Notes under the pieces: generated by a model
Seen by the model: only the letters and a program-made list of their open reading frames with translations
The model's database searches: none
What the model was told of the DNA's origin: nothing
Program-made: the position numbers and the translations under genes
Shown: positions 1-11,879 of the stretch, one piece after another
Layout: each line of letters begins with the position of its first letter
How positions within the stretch are numbered: position 1 is the stretch's first letter
Origin: Mytilus californianus
Lineage: Eukaryota; Mollusca; Bivalvia; Mytilida; Mytilidae
Direction of reading: 5' to 3'
DNA: 64,000 bases
Assembly (NCBI RefSeq): GCF_021869535.1
Contig: NW_026262668.1
Span: 138,805,635-138,869,634, forward strand

Positions 1-571
1 CATGAAGTAAGAAAAATTAGAGATAATATTAGCATGGACATCATAATATATAATGTGTATATAATAAATTAATATATAAAAAGGTTTGTTTATCTAACAT
101 ACCAATGTAGTTGGATTATTATTTTACTCAAAGTTAGCTTATTTAAAATGGAATATTTAATGTATATGGTTTAATTGAAACTTGGTGAATTGGTAAAATT
201 TATAGAACTCAAACCAAAGATTATAACCAGATGAAACAATACTTTCATGTACAGAGTAAAGAAATATGGTTATCTATGGGTAACATTTATTTCTGTCGAC
301 CCTCTTTAGCATTTTCTTATATTTCCTTTATACTTCCAGTGGTGTTTTAAAGTTTTTTTTAAAGCCAAAGTGGTTTTTTTTAAATTTTTGTCATTGTTGC
401 TTTTTTTTTGTGCAAAGCTTGACTGTGTTGAAAACTGAGAATAAAAATGTTTGTGTATAGGCTACAATAAAGTAACATATTTAACATTGGTAATCATTGA
501 TAAAAATTGTAGGAAAAATATCTCTCTGTTGATGATAATTGAAAAGATAATTCTATTTCTGTATATTACAG
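1..571. other. intron sequence upstream of exon 1
   Basis: AT-rich sequence ending in a normal acceptor (tatattacag at 562-571). I see no coding exon or repeat here. The earlier FERM exons and the gene start must lie to the left of the window. Confidence 0.7.
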
Positions 572-660
572 GATCAGAGCAGTGTTGATATACAGCTAGG
601 TGTCACCTCTGTCGGATTGGTTGTTTTTCAGAACAATGTTAAAATCAACACATTCCCATG
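572..660 (+). CDS. PTPN4: FERM-PDZ tyrosine phosphatase, exon 1 of window (FERM F3 lobe)
   Basis: Encodes the FERM C-lobe segment that reads DQSSVDIQLGVTSVGLVVFQ and ends INTFPW. The acceptor is at 571 (tattacag) and the donor at 661 (gtaagt). Length 89 nt, so the Trp codon of FPW is split after TG and completed by exon 2. The LGVTSxGxxVFQN...INTFPW pattern is characteristic of the PTPN3/PTPN4 FERM domain, which links this cytosolic phosphatase to the membrane cortex. The middle of the exon is repeated just beyond its own donor (667-706). The symbol marks the vertebrate family; a single invertebrate gene usually represents both PTPN3 and PTPN4. Confidence 0.9.
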
Positions 661-706
661 GTAAGTACAGCTAGGTGTCACCTCTGTTTGATTGGTTGAT
701 CATATA
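592..706 (+). repeat. partial tandem duplication of exon 1 across its donor
   Basis: The exon segment starting acagctaggtgtcacctctg at 592 recurs at 667, six bases after the donor GT, and continues as a near-identical copy (tttgattggttgat against cggattggttgttt) before diverging. The spacing is 75 bp. The second copy lies in intron 1 and has no acceptor of its own. Confidence 0.85.
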
Positions 707-715
707 GTTAGGTTC

Positions 716-1150
716 CAACTCTCCACCAGAGACCAATGACATAGAAGTTAGCAACTATAGGTCACTGTATGACCTTCAGTAATGAGCAAAACCCATACTG
801 TATAGTGAGCTATAAAGGCCCATGAAATGACAAATGTAAAACATTTTGAACAAGAAAACTAACAGCCTGAATTATGAACAAAACAATGAAAGAAAAACAA
901 ATATGATATACAGCAAAAAAGCGACAACCACTGAATTACAGGCTACTGACTTGGGAAAGGCACATACAGAATGTGGAGGGGTTAAACATGTTTGCTTGTG
1001 CAAAACCCTCCCCGAACCTGGGACAGTGGTATAATAGCAAAATATAAGAACAAACAATGTCATGAGTTGAAACAAGCTGAACTCATCAGATCGATACAAA
1101 GCACAAAAACAGCTAACAAAAACACAAAAACAAAGTACAGAAGATCAGTT
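716..1150 (+). repeat. dispersed repeat R1, copy 1 (5'-truncated)
   Basis: About 430 bp shared with 41017-41530: caactctcca, then gcaactataggtcactgta, gctataaaaggccc-like, then acagaatgtgg-ggggttaaac and caaaccctcccc. The same family occurs in fragments at 26466-26615 (plus), 21416-21466 (minus) and 31885-31938 (minus). I recall it as an abundant mussel interspersed repeat without coding capacity. The short open frames on both strands here come from it. Confidence 0.75.
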
Positions 1151-1198
1151 TAAAGGTTGGTACCATAAACTTAAGCAAGAACAAACATCTGTTATTAA

Positions 1199-1490
1199 GG
1201 CCCCGCCTAGTGGCGGGTCGCCCTATAGTTATCAGTCTGTCTGTCCGTCCGTCGGTCCGTCCGTCCGTCCGTCCGTCCGTCCCTTACAAATTGTGTCCGC
1301 TCTATATCTAGAGAACCGTTATAATTTCATACTTTATACTTGACATGTATATTAACCAACACAAGAGGATGTGTCATAATGTTTGTACAACTTCCTAGGT
1401 CATAGTTCAAGGTCAAAAACTTTGGTTTCAGTTGACAACTGTTATTTACAGCGGGGCCCACAGAGATGGCTCCCATCTCTATGATGTCTA
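1199..1490 (+). mobile_element. short dispersed element with hairpin start and GTCC array
   Basis: Begins ggccccgcctagtggcggg, containing the dyad cccgcc/ggcggg, followed by a (GTCC)n microsatellite at about 1231-1280 and an AT-rich body. It ends gcggggcc (1451-1458) then cagagatggctcc. ggccccgc and gcggggcc form an 8-bp terminal inverted repeat. No coding capacity, so probably non-autonomous. Confidence 0.55.
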
Positions 1491-1505
1491 GTTAATATTT
1501 GAGTA

Positions 1506-1713
1506 CATGAGAATAATCAGTGAAAAGGGCAATATGAATATTTAATCCAATGATTAAGTCTAGTGCATGATTTTGGGATTTTATGCATGTATGCCTTGAA
1601 TTTTATTATCATGAGAATAATCAGTGAAAAGGGCAATATGAATATTTAATCCAATGATTAAGTCTAGTGCATGATTTTGGGATTTTATGCATGTATGCCT
1701 TGAATTTTATTAT
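1506..1713. repeat. 104-bp tandem duplication
   Basis: catgagaataatcagtgaaa starts at 1506 and again at 1610. The two 104-bp copies look identical over their length, so the event is recent. No coding content. Confidence 0.9.
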
Positions 1714-2146
1714 TCAACATAATGAAAATTTTTAGTTGATGTGAAAAGAGGGAATAAATAAATCTGCAAAGTAAGGACAATAGAAAATAAATTTTGACAA
1801 GATATTAAAATCACAACTCACAAAAGTAGAATGTCAACTATTGTAAAGAAGGAAAGACAACTCTGTTGGTTTATATCTCTTTTTGCATGAATTTTATATT
1901 TGTAGTTCTATTACACAATCGTCACCATTAATTATTTATGTTTTACACAATAGAGAAAGAGAAGCAAATTAAGAATAGTAAGAAATGTTCTCTTTAGTTT
2001 TGAAGGTAGTATTTTTCACAAAAACAGAAAAAAAAAATGTGTACAAGTAAAATGTAATTCATATCATAATTATTTTTTCCTTGTTTTAGCATGTTTTTCT
2101 AATTTTATACTTCATTTTATTAATTTTAGAATGATATTTTTTTCAG

Positions 2147-2210
2147 GGCAAAGATAGTTAAAATTTCATTTAAAAGAAAACAGTTTTTCATTCAGCTACG
2201 AAGAGAAGTT
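2147..2210 (+). CDS. PTPN4: FERM-PDZ tyrosine phosphatase, exon 2 (FERM F3 lobe)
   Basis: 64 nt between acceptor tttttttcag (ends 2146) and donor gtaagt (2211). With the split Trp codon it reads AKIVKISFKRKQFFIQLRRE and then V. The KISFKRKQFFIQ stretch is one of the most conserved parts of the FERM F3 lobe in PTPN3/PTPN4. The exon ends in phase 0. Confidence 0.95.
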
Positions 2211-2662
2211 GTAAGTAATAAAGGAAGAGTGTTGTGAAGTGGTATAATCTTTTAATGCAATTCAACAACACTTTCTGTAATTTAAAATTGATAAAATCAA
2301 ATTAGAAGATTTGAGACATAAATTTTGAAACAACATAAAAACTCCACCCTTTTCTAGTTGTTTTAATTATTATAAATTACACAATGATCTCTTGTAAATA
2401 AAACTGAGAGCTTCATACTTGGTACTATAGTGACTATAGTCCTTTGCTGAATTCAGCTTACACAGTCACAATATAGCAATCTTGTTTCATTTTATTTCTT
2501 TAATTCTTATGAGATTTTAAGTGTCAATGTATTTTTGTACTGCAATACAATCCACATTCTTTAATCTATGTTATTTAGCACTAATCAATTTGTGAATAAT
2601 ACATAATTTTATTGTTAACATATAGAGAAATATTAAAAAGATGACTTTCTTTTTTATTTCAG
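2211..2662. other. intron 2
   Basis: 452 bp of AT-rich intron from gtaagt to tttttatttcag. Nothing else recognised. Confidence 0.85.
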
Positions 2663-2823
2663 AATGATTCAGTGGAAAATTTAATAGGTTTCAATATGAA
2701 CAGTTATAGGTCATGTAAAAATTTATGGAAGTCATGTGTAGAACATCATACATTTTTTCGTTTGTATGTTCCCAATCCTCCCTCCAAGAAAGTATTTTCG
2801 TTAGGATCAAAATTTCGATATAG
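2663..2823 (+). CDS. PTPN4: FERM-PDZ tyrosine phosphatase, exon 3 (end of FERM domain)
   Basis: 161 nt, acceptor tttttatttcag, donor gtaagt at 2824. It contains NMNSYRSCKNLWKSCVEHHT and then FFRL, the signature that closes the FERM F3 lobe in PTPN3/PTPN4, and ends near SLGSKFRYR. The last Arg/Ser codon is split after AG. This is the strongest family match outside PDZ and the phosphatase. Antisense open frames here are shadows. Confidence 0.96.
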
Positions 2824-4366
2824 GTAAGTAGATTTGCCTCCCTTTGATGTGCTGTGGATTTTTGTTTATTTACTAATATTAACAGCAAAAGTTGGACCTG
2901 GTAACCAAGCTCTCAACACAGTGATCAACTGTCTAATTTAACTTTCTTGTAAGAATTTTCCACTATTTTTTGGTACTTGTGCAGGATACATGTAGTGACA
3001 TGTAAAGGAAAACATAGAAAAAAGAAACACACAAAAAAGAAAAAAAAAAAACGGAAATTAAAAAAAAAACCAAAAACTACCAATAATAATAAATAATTAC
3101 AAAAGAACTAAAATAAAATCAAGATGTAAATTATAAGATATGTTGATTATTAAATGAGGAAAGAGTTCAGTAAAATATTCAAAAAACAACATATATATAT
3201 ATAATGGTGACACAATTGTTATTATAGTAGACATTCTATGCATGGTTGACAATAGTATATACTGGTTCAAGGCGTGACTAATAAAAGTAGTAATTATGCA
3301 AATATTTGGTAAATTTCTAGCAAGAAAATGCAAAAGTATGTTAAACTATACTGGTCCACATTGAAAGAGGGGGGAACATAGAAAACAAAGGATTGCATGG
3401 TACATTTTATAATTGCATAATAAATGATTTTTGGATTGCCTCTGGTTGCTATGGTAAATGTCATCTGTGCTCTGATCCTAATTGTGTTGTCTTTGGAGAT
3501 ATTATAAGAATATTTATCTTTTAAATGATTAGATAAATTCCATTTGACATCTATATTCTGCTAATATCTATTTTACTCTATCTGTAGTTTGTAGTTTTTA
3601 GACAACAATCATCTATTCTTGCTAGGAATTTAGCTTAATCTGCAAGTTTGTTCAAGTCAAAAAAACCTTATTCTTTTAATTTTGATTTGATTTTATGAGA
3701 CCTTTAATAAAAAATCTTCTATTATTAGGAGTAAGTTAGTCTTGTGCTGTATATTTAAAAATTTCACTCTATATAAACATATATACTAGTAAACTTTATT
3801 CAGATTTGTAATGCTCTAATTAAAAAGTTGGGTGTGCATCTGATAAATTCAATATGTAGAATGTTTTTGATTGTAATGCTCTGTAATGAATGAATAAGGT
3901 TTTTCTGATACTGTAAAAGAATGGACAATAATATAAATTAAAGTGTGGCCTCTGTTCTCCCAGTGTGATCAATATATCTGTACAAATCACACTACTTCCA
4001 CTTACTAAATAATGACTTTTGTCTTTTGACTTGTATGTCAATCACCAAAGATTTGTAGTAAATATGGTTTTCTTCATCAATGAAATATATATAAATGTAG
4101 AAAGAGTGTTCTAAAACACCACCACACAACACAAAAATTACTTCATTAGAAGAAATTAAAATGATTTAAGAATAAATTTGTTCAAAGATTCAGTCTTTAT
4201 TTGGGGACAGGGTAAAAGGATAAAAAAACCTAGAAAAGAGGGAGACAGAGGACTCAGTCATTGTCCATTCTATTTAAACTGGTACCCACATTACTAAAAC
4301 AAATGTGTATGCTTGGACCAGGCATCTGTCAGGATATTCTGATAAGGGAGATAATCTAATTTACAG
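2824..4366. other. intron 3
   Basis: 1.5 kb of AT-rich intron with an A-rich stretch around 3010-3080 (AAAAAC-type low complexity). Short antisense frames here have no supporting features. Nothing else recognised. Confidence 0.8.
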
Positions 4367-4435
4367 TGGTAGAACCGAATACCAGACCTTGGAAGAGAAT
4401 AAACGTCGAGCAAAACTTGATAGAACTTTCAGCAG
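4367..4435 (+). CDS. PTPN4: FERM-PDZ tyrosine phosphatase, exon 4 (FERM-adjacent region)
   Basis: 69 nt between acceptor taatttacag and donor gtgaga. Reads SGRTEYQTLEENKRRAKLDR and then TFSR, corresponding to the FERM-adjacent region just after the FERM domain of PTPN4, which also starts with Gly-Arg-Thr-Glu. It starts and ends inside AG-split codons, and the frame continues exactly into exon 5. Confidence 0.88.
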
Positions 4436-6172
4436 GTGAGAACATTTCTCCCTCGTGCCTTTCCGTGTAGTGTAGCTATGTTGCATGCTGGTCTATAGTA
4501 TAGATATTTATGTCTTTTCTTCGGTCAAGTTAAAGAAAAATAATACGGGGTCAGTCATAAATTGGTTTGGTAAATATTTCTTCTAGAACAACTATAGATT
4601 TAATAAATGTTTTTGAATAAAACCAATTTTAATATTACAGTTGAAAGTATTTGAGATTCTAGAAGATATTATTTATGACTAGAAGAAAAAAAGTAATGAG
4701 TAGATTATAGAAAAAAATATTTAATTTTCTTTTATAATAACATTTTGAGTTTGGTCCTAAATGCTTTAAATGTTGAGGCTTAGAACTATGTTTTCATTGC
4801 ATGCATCAGCATTTCAGGATATTTTAATTTTATTTGCCATGTACTGTTATACAGCTTTTCCTTCTTTTTGTCATTCCATCTTAAAACTTGTACAATTGGA
4901 AATACATTTTGAGAAATGATTTTTTGTAAATAGTATATTTGATTTATATCTGATTATAAAGATAGATGCCTGGTTATTTTGATTTGCTACTTTTGTTTTC
5001 TTTAACTAACAAATACTTTAACATACAGTAGTTCTTTTACTAACTAGAAACCTAAGTCACTTATACTAACTAATAACTTTCTTCAATTATATGCTCCTGA
5101 TCAAAGGAAGAAGATTTATTCTGAGTTTAATTATGATTATCAAGACAAAGTGGTTGTTTACAGGGGAAATTTGACCAATTATATGCTTGTGCTTTTTGTA
5201 GGAATATTGAAATGTTTGTCTACAATCCTGTAGATTCTGAAACATAGATATTGAATGCTTTCCAAAAAAATAATCCTTATAAACATTTTACTTCTCCTGG
5301 CTTATTACTCATATATTACTTTACAACTTGGCTTATATTTGTAAGTATCCTTAGAGGTAAACTATTGACCACTTGAAGTGATAATCAAGTCTTCATAATG
5401 ACTACTTAGATTCATAAGTACATAAAAAACCATATGCATATTAATTTATTTTCTTGCAAATGGGAAATTCTACTTTACACTAAGAGCTTTATGGAAAAAA
5501 TAATGTGAAAACTGGCTGACGGGTAAAGTTCAGGTGAAGTCACCTGAGCTGTATATCACATAAGTGTAATATTTTTAGTTATCTATCAATTTATAATAAA
5601 ATATATGGCTTGTATTGTAAATTCATAATGTGAAATTATGGTACTTCTACCTTTTAAAGAATTTTGCCTGAAAGATCAGCTTTAAATTTAGACCAGTTTA
5701 GGAAGATAGGTTTAAAAAACAATATTAAAATCTTTGTCTTTTAATGAATTCAACAATATCACTTAAATATAGAAATCTTCACAAATTTGCATCATTTGGC
5801 AAAAAAAGATTAATTTCAAAGATTGTACAACCCTGTAGTAATATCTTCAAACTCAAACAGTCATAAAAAATACAGACTGGGAATTCATCAATGATGCAGC
5901 AATCTGACAGTAAACAACAACCAGAAAGCCATATAGACACCTTTCCTTAGATTTGTTTGATATTGTACAAATGGTACATAGGTAAGAAAGAAAATACAAA
6001 ATAATGTATTAATAATTTTTAATTGAAAGTGTAATTCTTAAACTGGATAAAACTGATTACAATTGATTTATAAGACTTCAACCACAACCTCTTGTGCTTT
6101 CAGTTTGACATCTCATACAAATTAACAATTTAATATAAAAAAGGTACCAATTAGATGAATATGTATTTACAG
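4436..6172. other. intron 4
   Basis: 1.7 kb of AT-rich intron ending tgtatttacag. A short dyad, ttcaggtgaagtcacctga, lies near 5530. No coding exon recognised. Confidence 0.8.
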
Positions 6173-6436
6173 GTCATCATCAAGTAAAGGTTTTGCTCGG
6201 CGGACGGTTGGGGGACATACACGTAACACCATTATGGAAGAAAGAAACTTTATTGATGGATATAGAAATATACCAAAATCTCAAACATTTTCTGGAACAA
6301 ACAATAGTGCGATGACTGTCAATCATTCGATCAAACGTTACGATGGTGTTAATAATCAAACCAGAGCAACGTTACCACATGATTATAAAGTTGGATCATC
6401 ATCAAGGGCATCTATCCACTCAGAGAAATCAGACGA
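6173..6436 (+). CDS. PTPN4: FERM-PDZ tyrosine phosphatase, exon 5 (FERM-adjacent region and linker)
   Basis: 264 nt; begins RSSSKGFARRTVGGHTRNTI and ends SEKSDE/D with the Asp/Glu codon split after GA. Donor gtaagt at 6437. The first residues fit the FERM-adjacent (FA) region, whose Ser/Arg-rich sequence is a phosphorylation target in FERM proteins; the rest is polar, low-conservation linker. An internal ATG at 6234 is not needed as a start because the frame is open from the acceptor. Its phase-2 end fits both exon 6 (37401) and the candidate alternative last exon at 7492. Confidence 0.88.
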
Positions 6437-6579
6437 GTAAGTCCATCATTTTATCTGCCATTAAACAACAACTATTTGATAAATGTGTCCGTTTATATCC
6501 CTTCTGACAGACCCCCATTCTTTCCCAATCAAATTTCTTTGACTCTAATAAGAGCATATAAAATTGTTTTTTCTCCACC

Positions 6580-6850
6580 CCTCCACTATATACTACAGAA
6601 TGTCTTAACACTACGTATACATAGGTTGTGGATGTCTAGATAAGATTTACCATTGATTAGGGATTTCCCCCCCCCCCCCTCCACTATATACTACAGAATG
6701 TCTTAACACTACGTATACATAGGTTGTAGATGTCTAGATGAGATTTACCATTGATTAGGGATTTTTCTCCCCGCCCCCTCCACTATATACTACAGAATGT
6801 CACAACATAGGTTGTGGATGTCTAGATGAGATTTACCATTGATTTGGGAT
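6580..6850. repeat. about 99-bp tandem repeat, three copies
   Basis: ctccactatatactacagaa recurs at about 6580, 6679 and 6778, followed each time by cataggttgt-gatgtctaga and accattgattagggattt. A poly-C run separates copies 1 and 2. The third copy is shortened. It lies about 145 bp after the exon 5 donor. Confidence 0.9.
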
Positions 6851-7491
6851 GTAAAAGGGATTTTTACAGGACTCTTTGAAATGGGACTGTATTCAAAAAT
6901 ACTTTGGCAGTTCAATTAATGTGAATTTAAAGAAATTAGGTCTAAAAATGATTGATGTTAAGTAGATCTACACTAATTACAGAATTAAATCTGAAGGCAA
7001 ACAACTATCTTCATCTTACCAGTATATGTTATACACATGTTATACAGGTAATTTAAGGTTATTATACAAATATAGTCATGTTCTTTTATTCCTGTATCTG
7101 TAAACTTTATCTTTAAATTGTGTTCAAGCTACACCATTTGGATTGAAGAGTTTTGTGGTGTTTGATAGTTGATATATTTATTACAGAGTTATCTTTCTTG
7201 ATATGATTTATATATTTGGTGCTTCATGAAATGAGGCACACATGGGAGATATGAATACAAGTTTTATTGCAATTATTTTGCTGTTTTAAATTTTATCAAC
7301 AAAAAATGTAAAGAGTAAAAAGAGATAAGAAAATAAGTATGAAGAATGACATTAAGATATTTACAAAGGTCCTACTTCAGATGAGTTATTTTATCCTTTT
7401 ACCTGTTTAATTTGGAGTATTTATTTTTATCTGGAGAATTTAATGGACATTTTAATCTTGGCTAATGTGATTAAAAGTTTTGTTGTTTCAG

Positions 7492-7717
7492 CGATTTTGA
7501 CAACACATTGTTGAATATATATGTTTCGTTTGTCGGTAATGAATTTGAAGTGATTATTTGTAATATTGCCTGCCAACAAGGTCGGGTCATTGGAAACAAA
7601 CACTTACAATTTATAAATATTTTGATTAGAAACATTTTAATTAAACGTCACATTGATCTTACACATGTTGATAACAGAGTATACCCAACAGTATCAGAAC
7701 AAATAAAACACTTTTAA
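7492..7717 (+). CDS. candidate alternative last exon (FERM-only isoform)
   Basis: A good acceptor (ttttgttgtttcag, ends 7491) is followed by an open frame in exact phase with exon 5: GA|C, then 74 codons and TAA at 7715-7717. The predicted tail starts DDFDNTLLNIYVSFVGNEFE, has mixed non-repetitive composition, and ends SEQIKHF. Seen: acceptor, phase match, open frame. Inferred: use of this exon would give a protein with FERM and FA regions but no PDZ or phosphatase. An AATAAA is inside the coding end (about 7703) and another at 8468. I recognise no homologue, and a chance open frame of this length is possible. Confidence 0.35.
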
Positions 7718-8728
7718 AAAAACAACTATAAAAATGGTGTAGTGCCTATTCCTAGTTGACAGATGATTGGTATTTAAACTTTTTATTATATTCCCACAAC
7801 AAACTGTAATCATGTTGAGTTGTACCTTGTAAGCAATTTCCAGATCTGAAAATGGAGGCCACTCCCTGTTTGACAATACTTTGTATTTGCAACTAATTGT
7901 TTAAGTGAATTATAGAAAAGATTTGAATGTTAGTATCATTAAGTTGAATAGAATCTATCATTGAAAAAAGAGTAGAGGTATTCAGACTGTCCTTACATTT
8001 TAAAAAGATTGGTCATTGTGTTTAAAAAAAAAAGATTAATCCAGAACCAATTTATGAATATTACAAAATGCAGATACATTTTTGGTTAATTGAACCAATA
8101 CAATAACCTGCTGTAGATATATGTACTGTTGATGGAGATTTCAGTCTTCTATGTGATCCGTTTCTTTCTTCTTGACCTTGGGCAAACATTAATGGATCTT
8201 GTAATTCTCTTGCAGCCATAGTTCTAACTTTTTTTCTAGAACATATGTTGGTAAAAACATTTTAGGTTGAGAGATATTTGTATATTTTAAGTATACACAA
8301 AAGTTTTATTGACTATTTTATTTCAATACAAAAAATTTAAATGCACATAGAAAGAATTTATGTCATATTTACTACAACACATCCATCAGTTTCTATGAAG
8401 TGCTTGTTAGTTTTATTGAAAATATATTGTAATTTTTTACCCATGACTGAAAAATTGAAAATCATTGAATAAAATTGATTTTAAATCATATTACATGTTT
8501 TGTTTACTTAGTTATGAATGATTGTACTACGTACTCTAATCAGGGAACCATAATCAGAATAGTAAAATAATATGTCTATGTCATAAATTTACTAAAAAAT
8601 TATCAAAGTAAAATTAATCATTAAGTATCTTCCAGGTCTAAATTTGAAAAAAAACAAGTTGAATTATTGCTTAAAAAAAATTCTTTATAAAAGTTCCCTA
8701 TTTTCTGTGCAAAAAAATCAGAAAAAAA
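7718..8728. other. intron 5, part
   Basis: AT-rich sequence, possibly the 3' UTR of the candidate alternative last exon up to the AATAAA at 8468-8473. Nothing else recognised. Confidence 0.5.
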
Positions 8729-8908
8729 TACTGAACTCCAAGGTAAATTCAAAAGGGGAAGTCCATAAAAACTGACAAAATCAAACATTAGCCATTGAAA
8801 GGAATGGAAAACATCTCATAGTCCGAAATTGGTACAGGCATTTTCCAAAAGAAAATGGTGAGTTAAACCTGGTTTCATAGCTAGCTAAACCTCCCACTTG
8901 TATGATAG
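8729..8908 (+). repeat. dispersed repeat R2, copy 1
   Basis: Shares ctgaactccaaggtaaattc, ggaagtcc, tacaggcatttt, ggttaaacctggtt-like and catagctagctaaacctccc with 24343-24625. The 5' part is also shared with 44040-44340. I recall this as an abundant mussel repeat; no coding capacity is visible. Confidence 0.7.
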
Positions 8909-9404
8909 TTCCAATACACAGTGAATGCCTCTGTTCCCATTTAAAGGGCTAATATTATTAATTTTGACAGACATGTCAGAACCTTTGATTATCAGGATTA
9001 AAATATCTAGTTAATCTAGAGTCTGATTACTGGTAACCTTACAGATAGGTGAATAGGTATCTAATTACCCATAACAACAGGTTAGAAGGTCAATATGCAG
9101 TACACTTAATGTTAGATGGGATGGTAATAATTCAATCCCTCTTTGTGTTCAATTTTCTCCAACGGGAATGTAGCAATCGTAGAACAGCGGAATATAACAA
9201 CTGAATTATTTGGGTTAATGGGATGGGGATTGGTGAACCAAAACTAGTTACTGAACAACAGGTTGCTAGGGCCCTAGGTTAGTGTCTGGTATGGTTCTAG
9301 TAAGAGGGGAATGGGATAAGGTAAAAACAAATTGGGAGAAGGCACCATTGGATTTTGCTTTTGATAAAGATTAATTAATATGTTAAAAGTAAAGGAGAGA
9401 AGAT

Positions 9405-9660
9405 TATGCTACACAAGTGGTACCCGTTGTCTTAATCATAGCAAGTTAAAATTTTGTAAAAAGCCAAGTTCAAGATTGTCATTGAAGAGAAAGGGATTGT
9501 GGCTATGACAAGTGGATAATAGTCAACCAAATCATGATGGTGTTTATAAAACCATTGAAGAGACAACTTCAACTTTATCATTTAGAAACCTTTGTTTAAA
9601 AGACCGCCATGAAATAGCTAATAGTGCTGAAAGTGGCATTAAACACCAATCAACCAATCC
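9405..9660 (-). repeat. fragment of dispersed repeat R3 plus SINE-like 3' tail
   Basis: Read on the minus strand, 9405-9515 contains acgggtaccacttgtgta and cttgtcatagccacaatccc, matching the 5' part of R3 at 22450-22590. Just downstream on the plus strand, gctgaaagtggcattaaaca with caatcaaccaatc (about 9625-9660) resembles the 3' tail of mollusc tRNA-derived SINEs. Confidence 0.45.
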
Positions 9661-10536
9661 TTAGGTCAGTTGGATTGCAGTAGTGTTGACCATTGGTCAG
9701 TGGGATTATTAACCCTGTTGAGTTAGTGGGATATCAGTAAATTCAGAAATCCATAAAAAGATATTACAAGCTTTTGTAGAAACTGATCAAATAGGACAAG
9801 TAGGACAAGGGTATGGCTTTTATTACTGTAAACTAGTTTTGCCAATCAAAAGTTAAATTTAGATTAACTGACATTTGAACGTTTGTCTGAACTTCATTTT
9901 GAAGTAAAGTAAGGTTCTGACTCTCTTATCTTTGAAACAAGTTGCTTCATAATAAAGCACTTAACTATAAACAAGTTAATGAGATTCAATTTAAATGTTC
10001 TGTCTGTATTCAATGAAAATTAAAAATCTATGTGGACGTAGAGCCATGAATATTATTTTATCACCTGCTTTTTGATATTTGAGAATAATTAATCATTTTT
10101 GAATAAAGGTGACTTTAACAGTTATTTAATTTTCACAAGGTTTTCTTTAAATTTTAATTGTGTGGAATGCCAGCCATATTTAATTCCAAATATATTGCAA
10201 ATTGAAATGTATTGTGAGGGTATTAAAAGATGAACATTTTATATACCGTCAGAAATTTTATTGTATTTTCTAAACATATCATTTAAGGTTTTATTTTATA
10301 ATAAACAGTTGAAATGAAATTTCATTATATATATTAGATTTAAGAGGAAAGGCAAATTCTAGCTTTTAAACAAAAACATTAAATTCTGGATGTTAAATTT
10401 GAATAAAACATTTTTTTTTTTATTTCAAACAATTAAGTTAAGGAATGTTGAAGTTTGAAGTTCCAGTTTTATTAGCTTCATAAAAGCTTTGGGACAGAAT
10501 GTCTTGAAACTAGAAAAAGATGTGAAATGTAAATCA
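9661..10536. other. intron 5, part
   Basis: AT-rich intron with no recognised feature. Confidence 0.7.
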
Positions 10537-11876
10537 GGCAATGTGTTAACCCTGTACAGAACATATTGATGTTATATGTTAATCTGTTAACCCAGTACAG
10601 AACATATTGATGTTATATGTTAATCTGTTAACCCCGTAGAGAACATATTGATGTTATGTTAATCTGTTAACCCTGTACAGAACATATTTATGTTATATGT
10701 TAACTCAGTACAGAACATATTGATGTTATATGTTAATCTGTTAACCCTGTTCAGAACATATTGATGTTATATGTTAATCTGTTAACCCTGTACAGAACAT
10801 ATTGATGTTATATGTTAACCTTTTAACCGAGTAGAGAACATATTAATGTTATGTGTTAACCCTGTACAGAACATATTGATGTTATATGTTAATCTTTTAA
10901 CTCAGTAGAGAACATGTTGATGTTATATGTTAATCTGTTAACCCTGTAGAGAACATATTGATGTTATATGTTAATCTGTTAACCCTGTACAGAACATATT
11001 AATGTTATATGTTAATCTGTTAACCCTGTTCAGAACATGTTGATGTTATATGTTAATCTGTTAACCGAGTACAGAACATATTAATGTTATGTGTTAACCC
11101 TGTACAGAACATATTGATGTTATATGTTAACTGTTAACCCTGTTCAGAACATGTTGATGTTATATGTTAACCTTTTAACCGAGTACAGAACATATTAATG
11201 TTATGTGTTAACCCTTTACAGAACATATTGATGTTATATGTTAATCTTTTAACGGAGTAGAGAGCATATTGATGTTATATGTAATATCCCTGCTCAGAAC
11301 ATATAGATGTTATATGTAATATCCCTGCTCAGAGCATATTGATGTTATATGTAATATCCCTGCTCAGAACATATAGATGTTATATGTAATATCCCTGCTC
11401 AGTACATATAGATGTTATATGTAATATCCCTGCTCAGAACATATAGATGTTATATGTAATATCCCTGCTCAGAACATATAGATGTTATATGTAATATCCC
11501 TGCTCAGAACATATAGATGTTATATGTAATATCCCTGCTCAGAACATATAGATGTTATATGTAATATCCCTACTCAGAGCATATAGATGTTATATGTAAT
11601 ATCCCTGCTCAGAACATATAGATGTTATATGTAATATCCCTGCTCAGAACATATTGATGTTATATGTAATATCCCCGCTCAGTACACATAGATTATATAT
11701 GTAATATCCCCGCTCAGAGCATATTGATGTTATATGTAATATCCCCACTCAGAGCATATTGATGTTATATGTAATATCCCCGCTCAGAGCATATTCATGT
11801 TATATGTAATATCCCCGCTCAGAGCATATTGATATTATATGTAATATCCCTGCTCAGTACTAGACAGATTAATTCT
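10537..11876. repeat. compound minisatellite, 41-bp then 35-bp units
   Basis: To about 11265 the unit is 41 bp, gaacatattgatgttatatg plus ttaatctgttaaccctgtaca, with indel variants. From about 11280 it is 35 bp, gaacatatagatgttatatg plus taatatccctgctca. Both share gaacatat-gatgttatatg, so the shorter unit derives from the longer by loss of about 6 bp and was then amplified. About 1.34 kb in total. Non-coding. Confidence 0.95.
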
Positions 11877-11879
11877 CTG

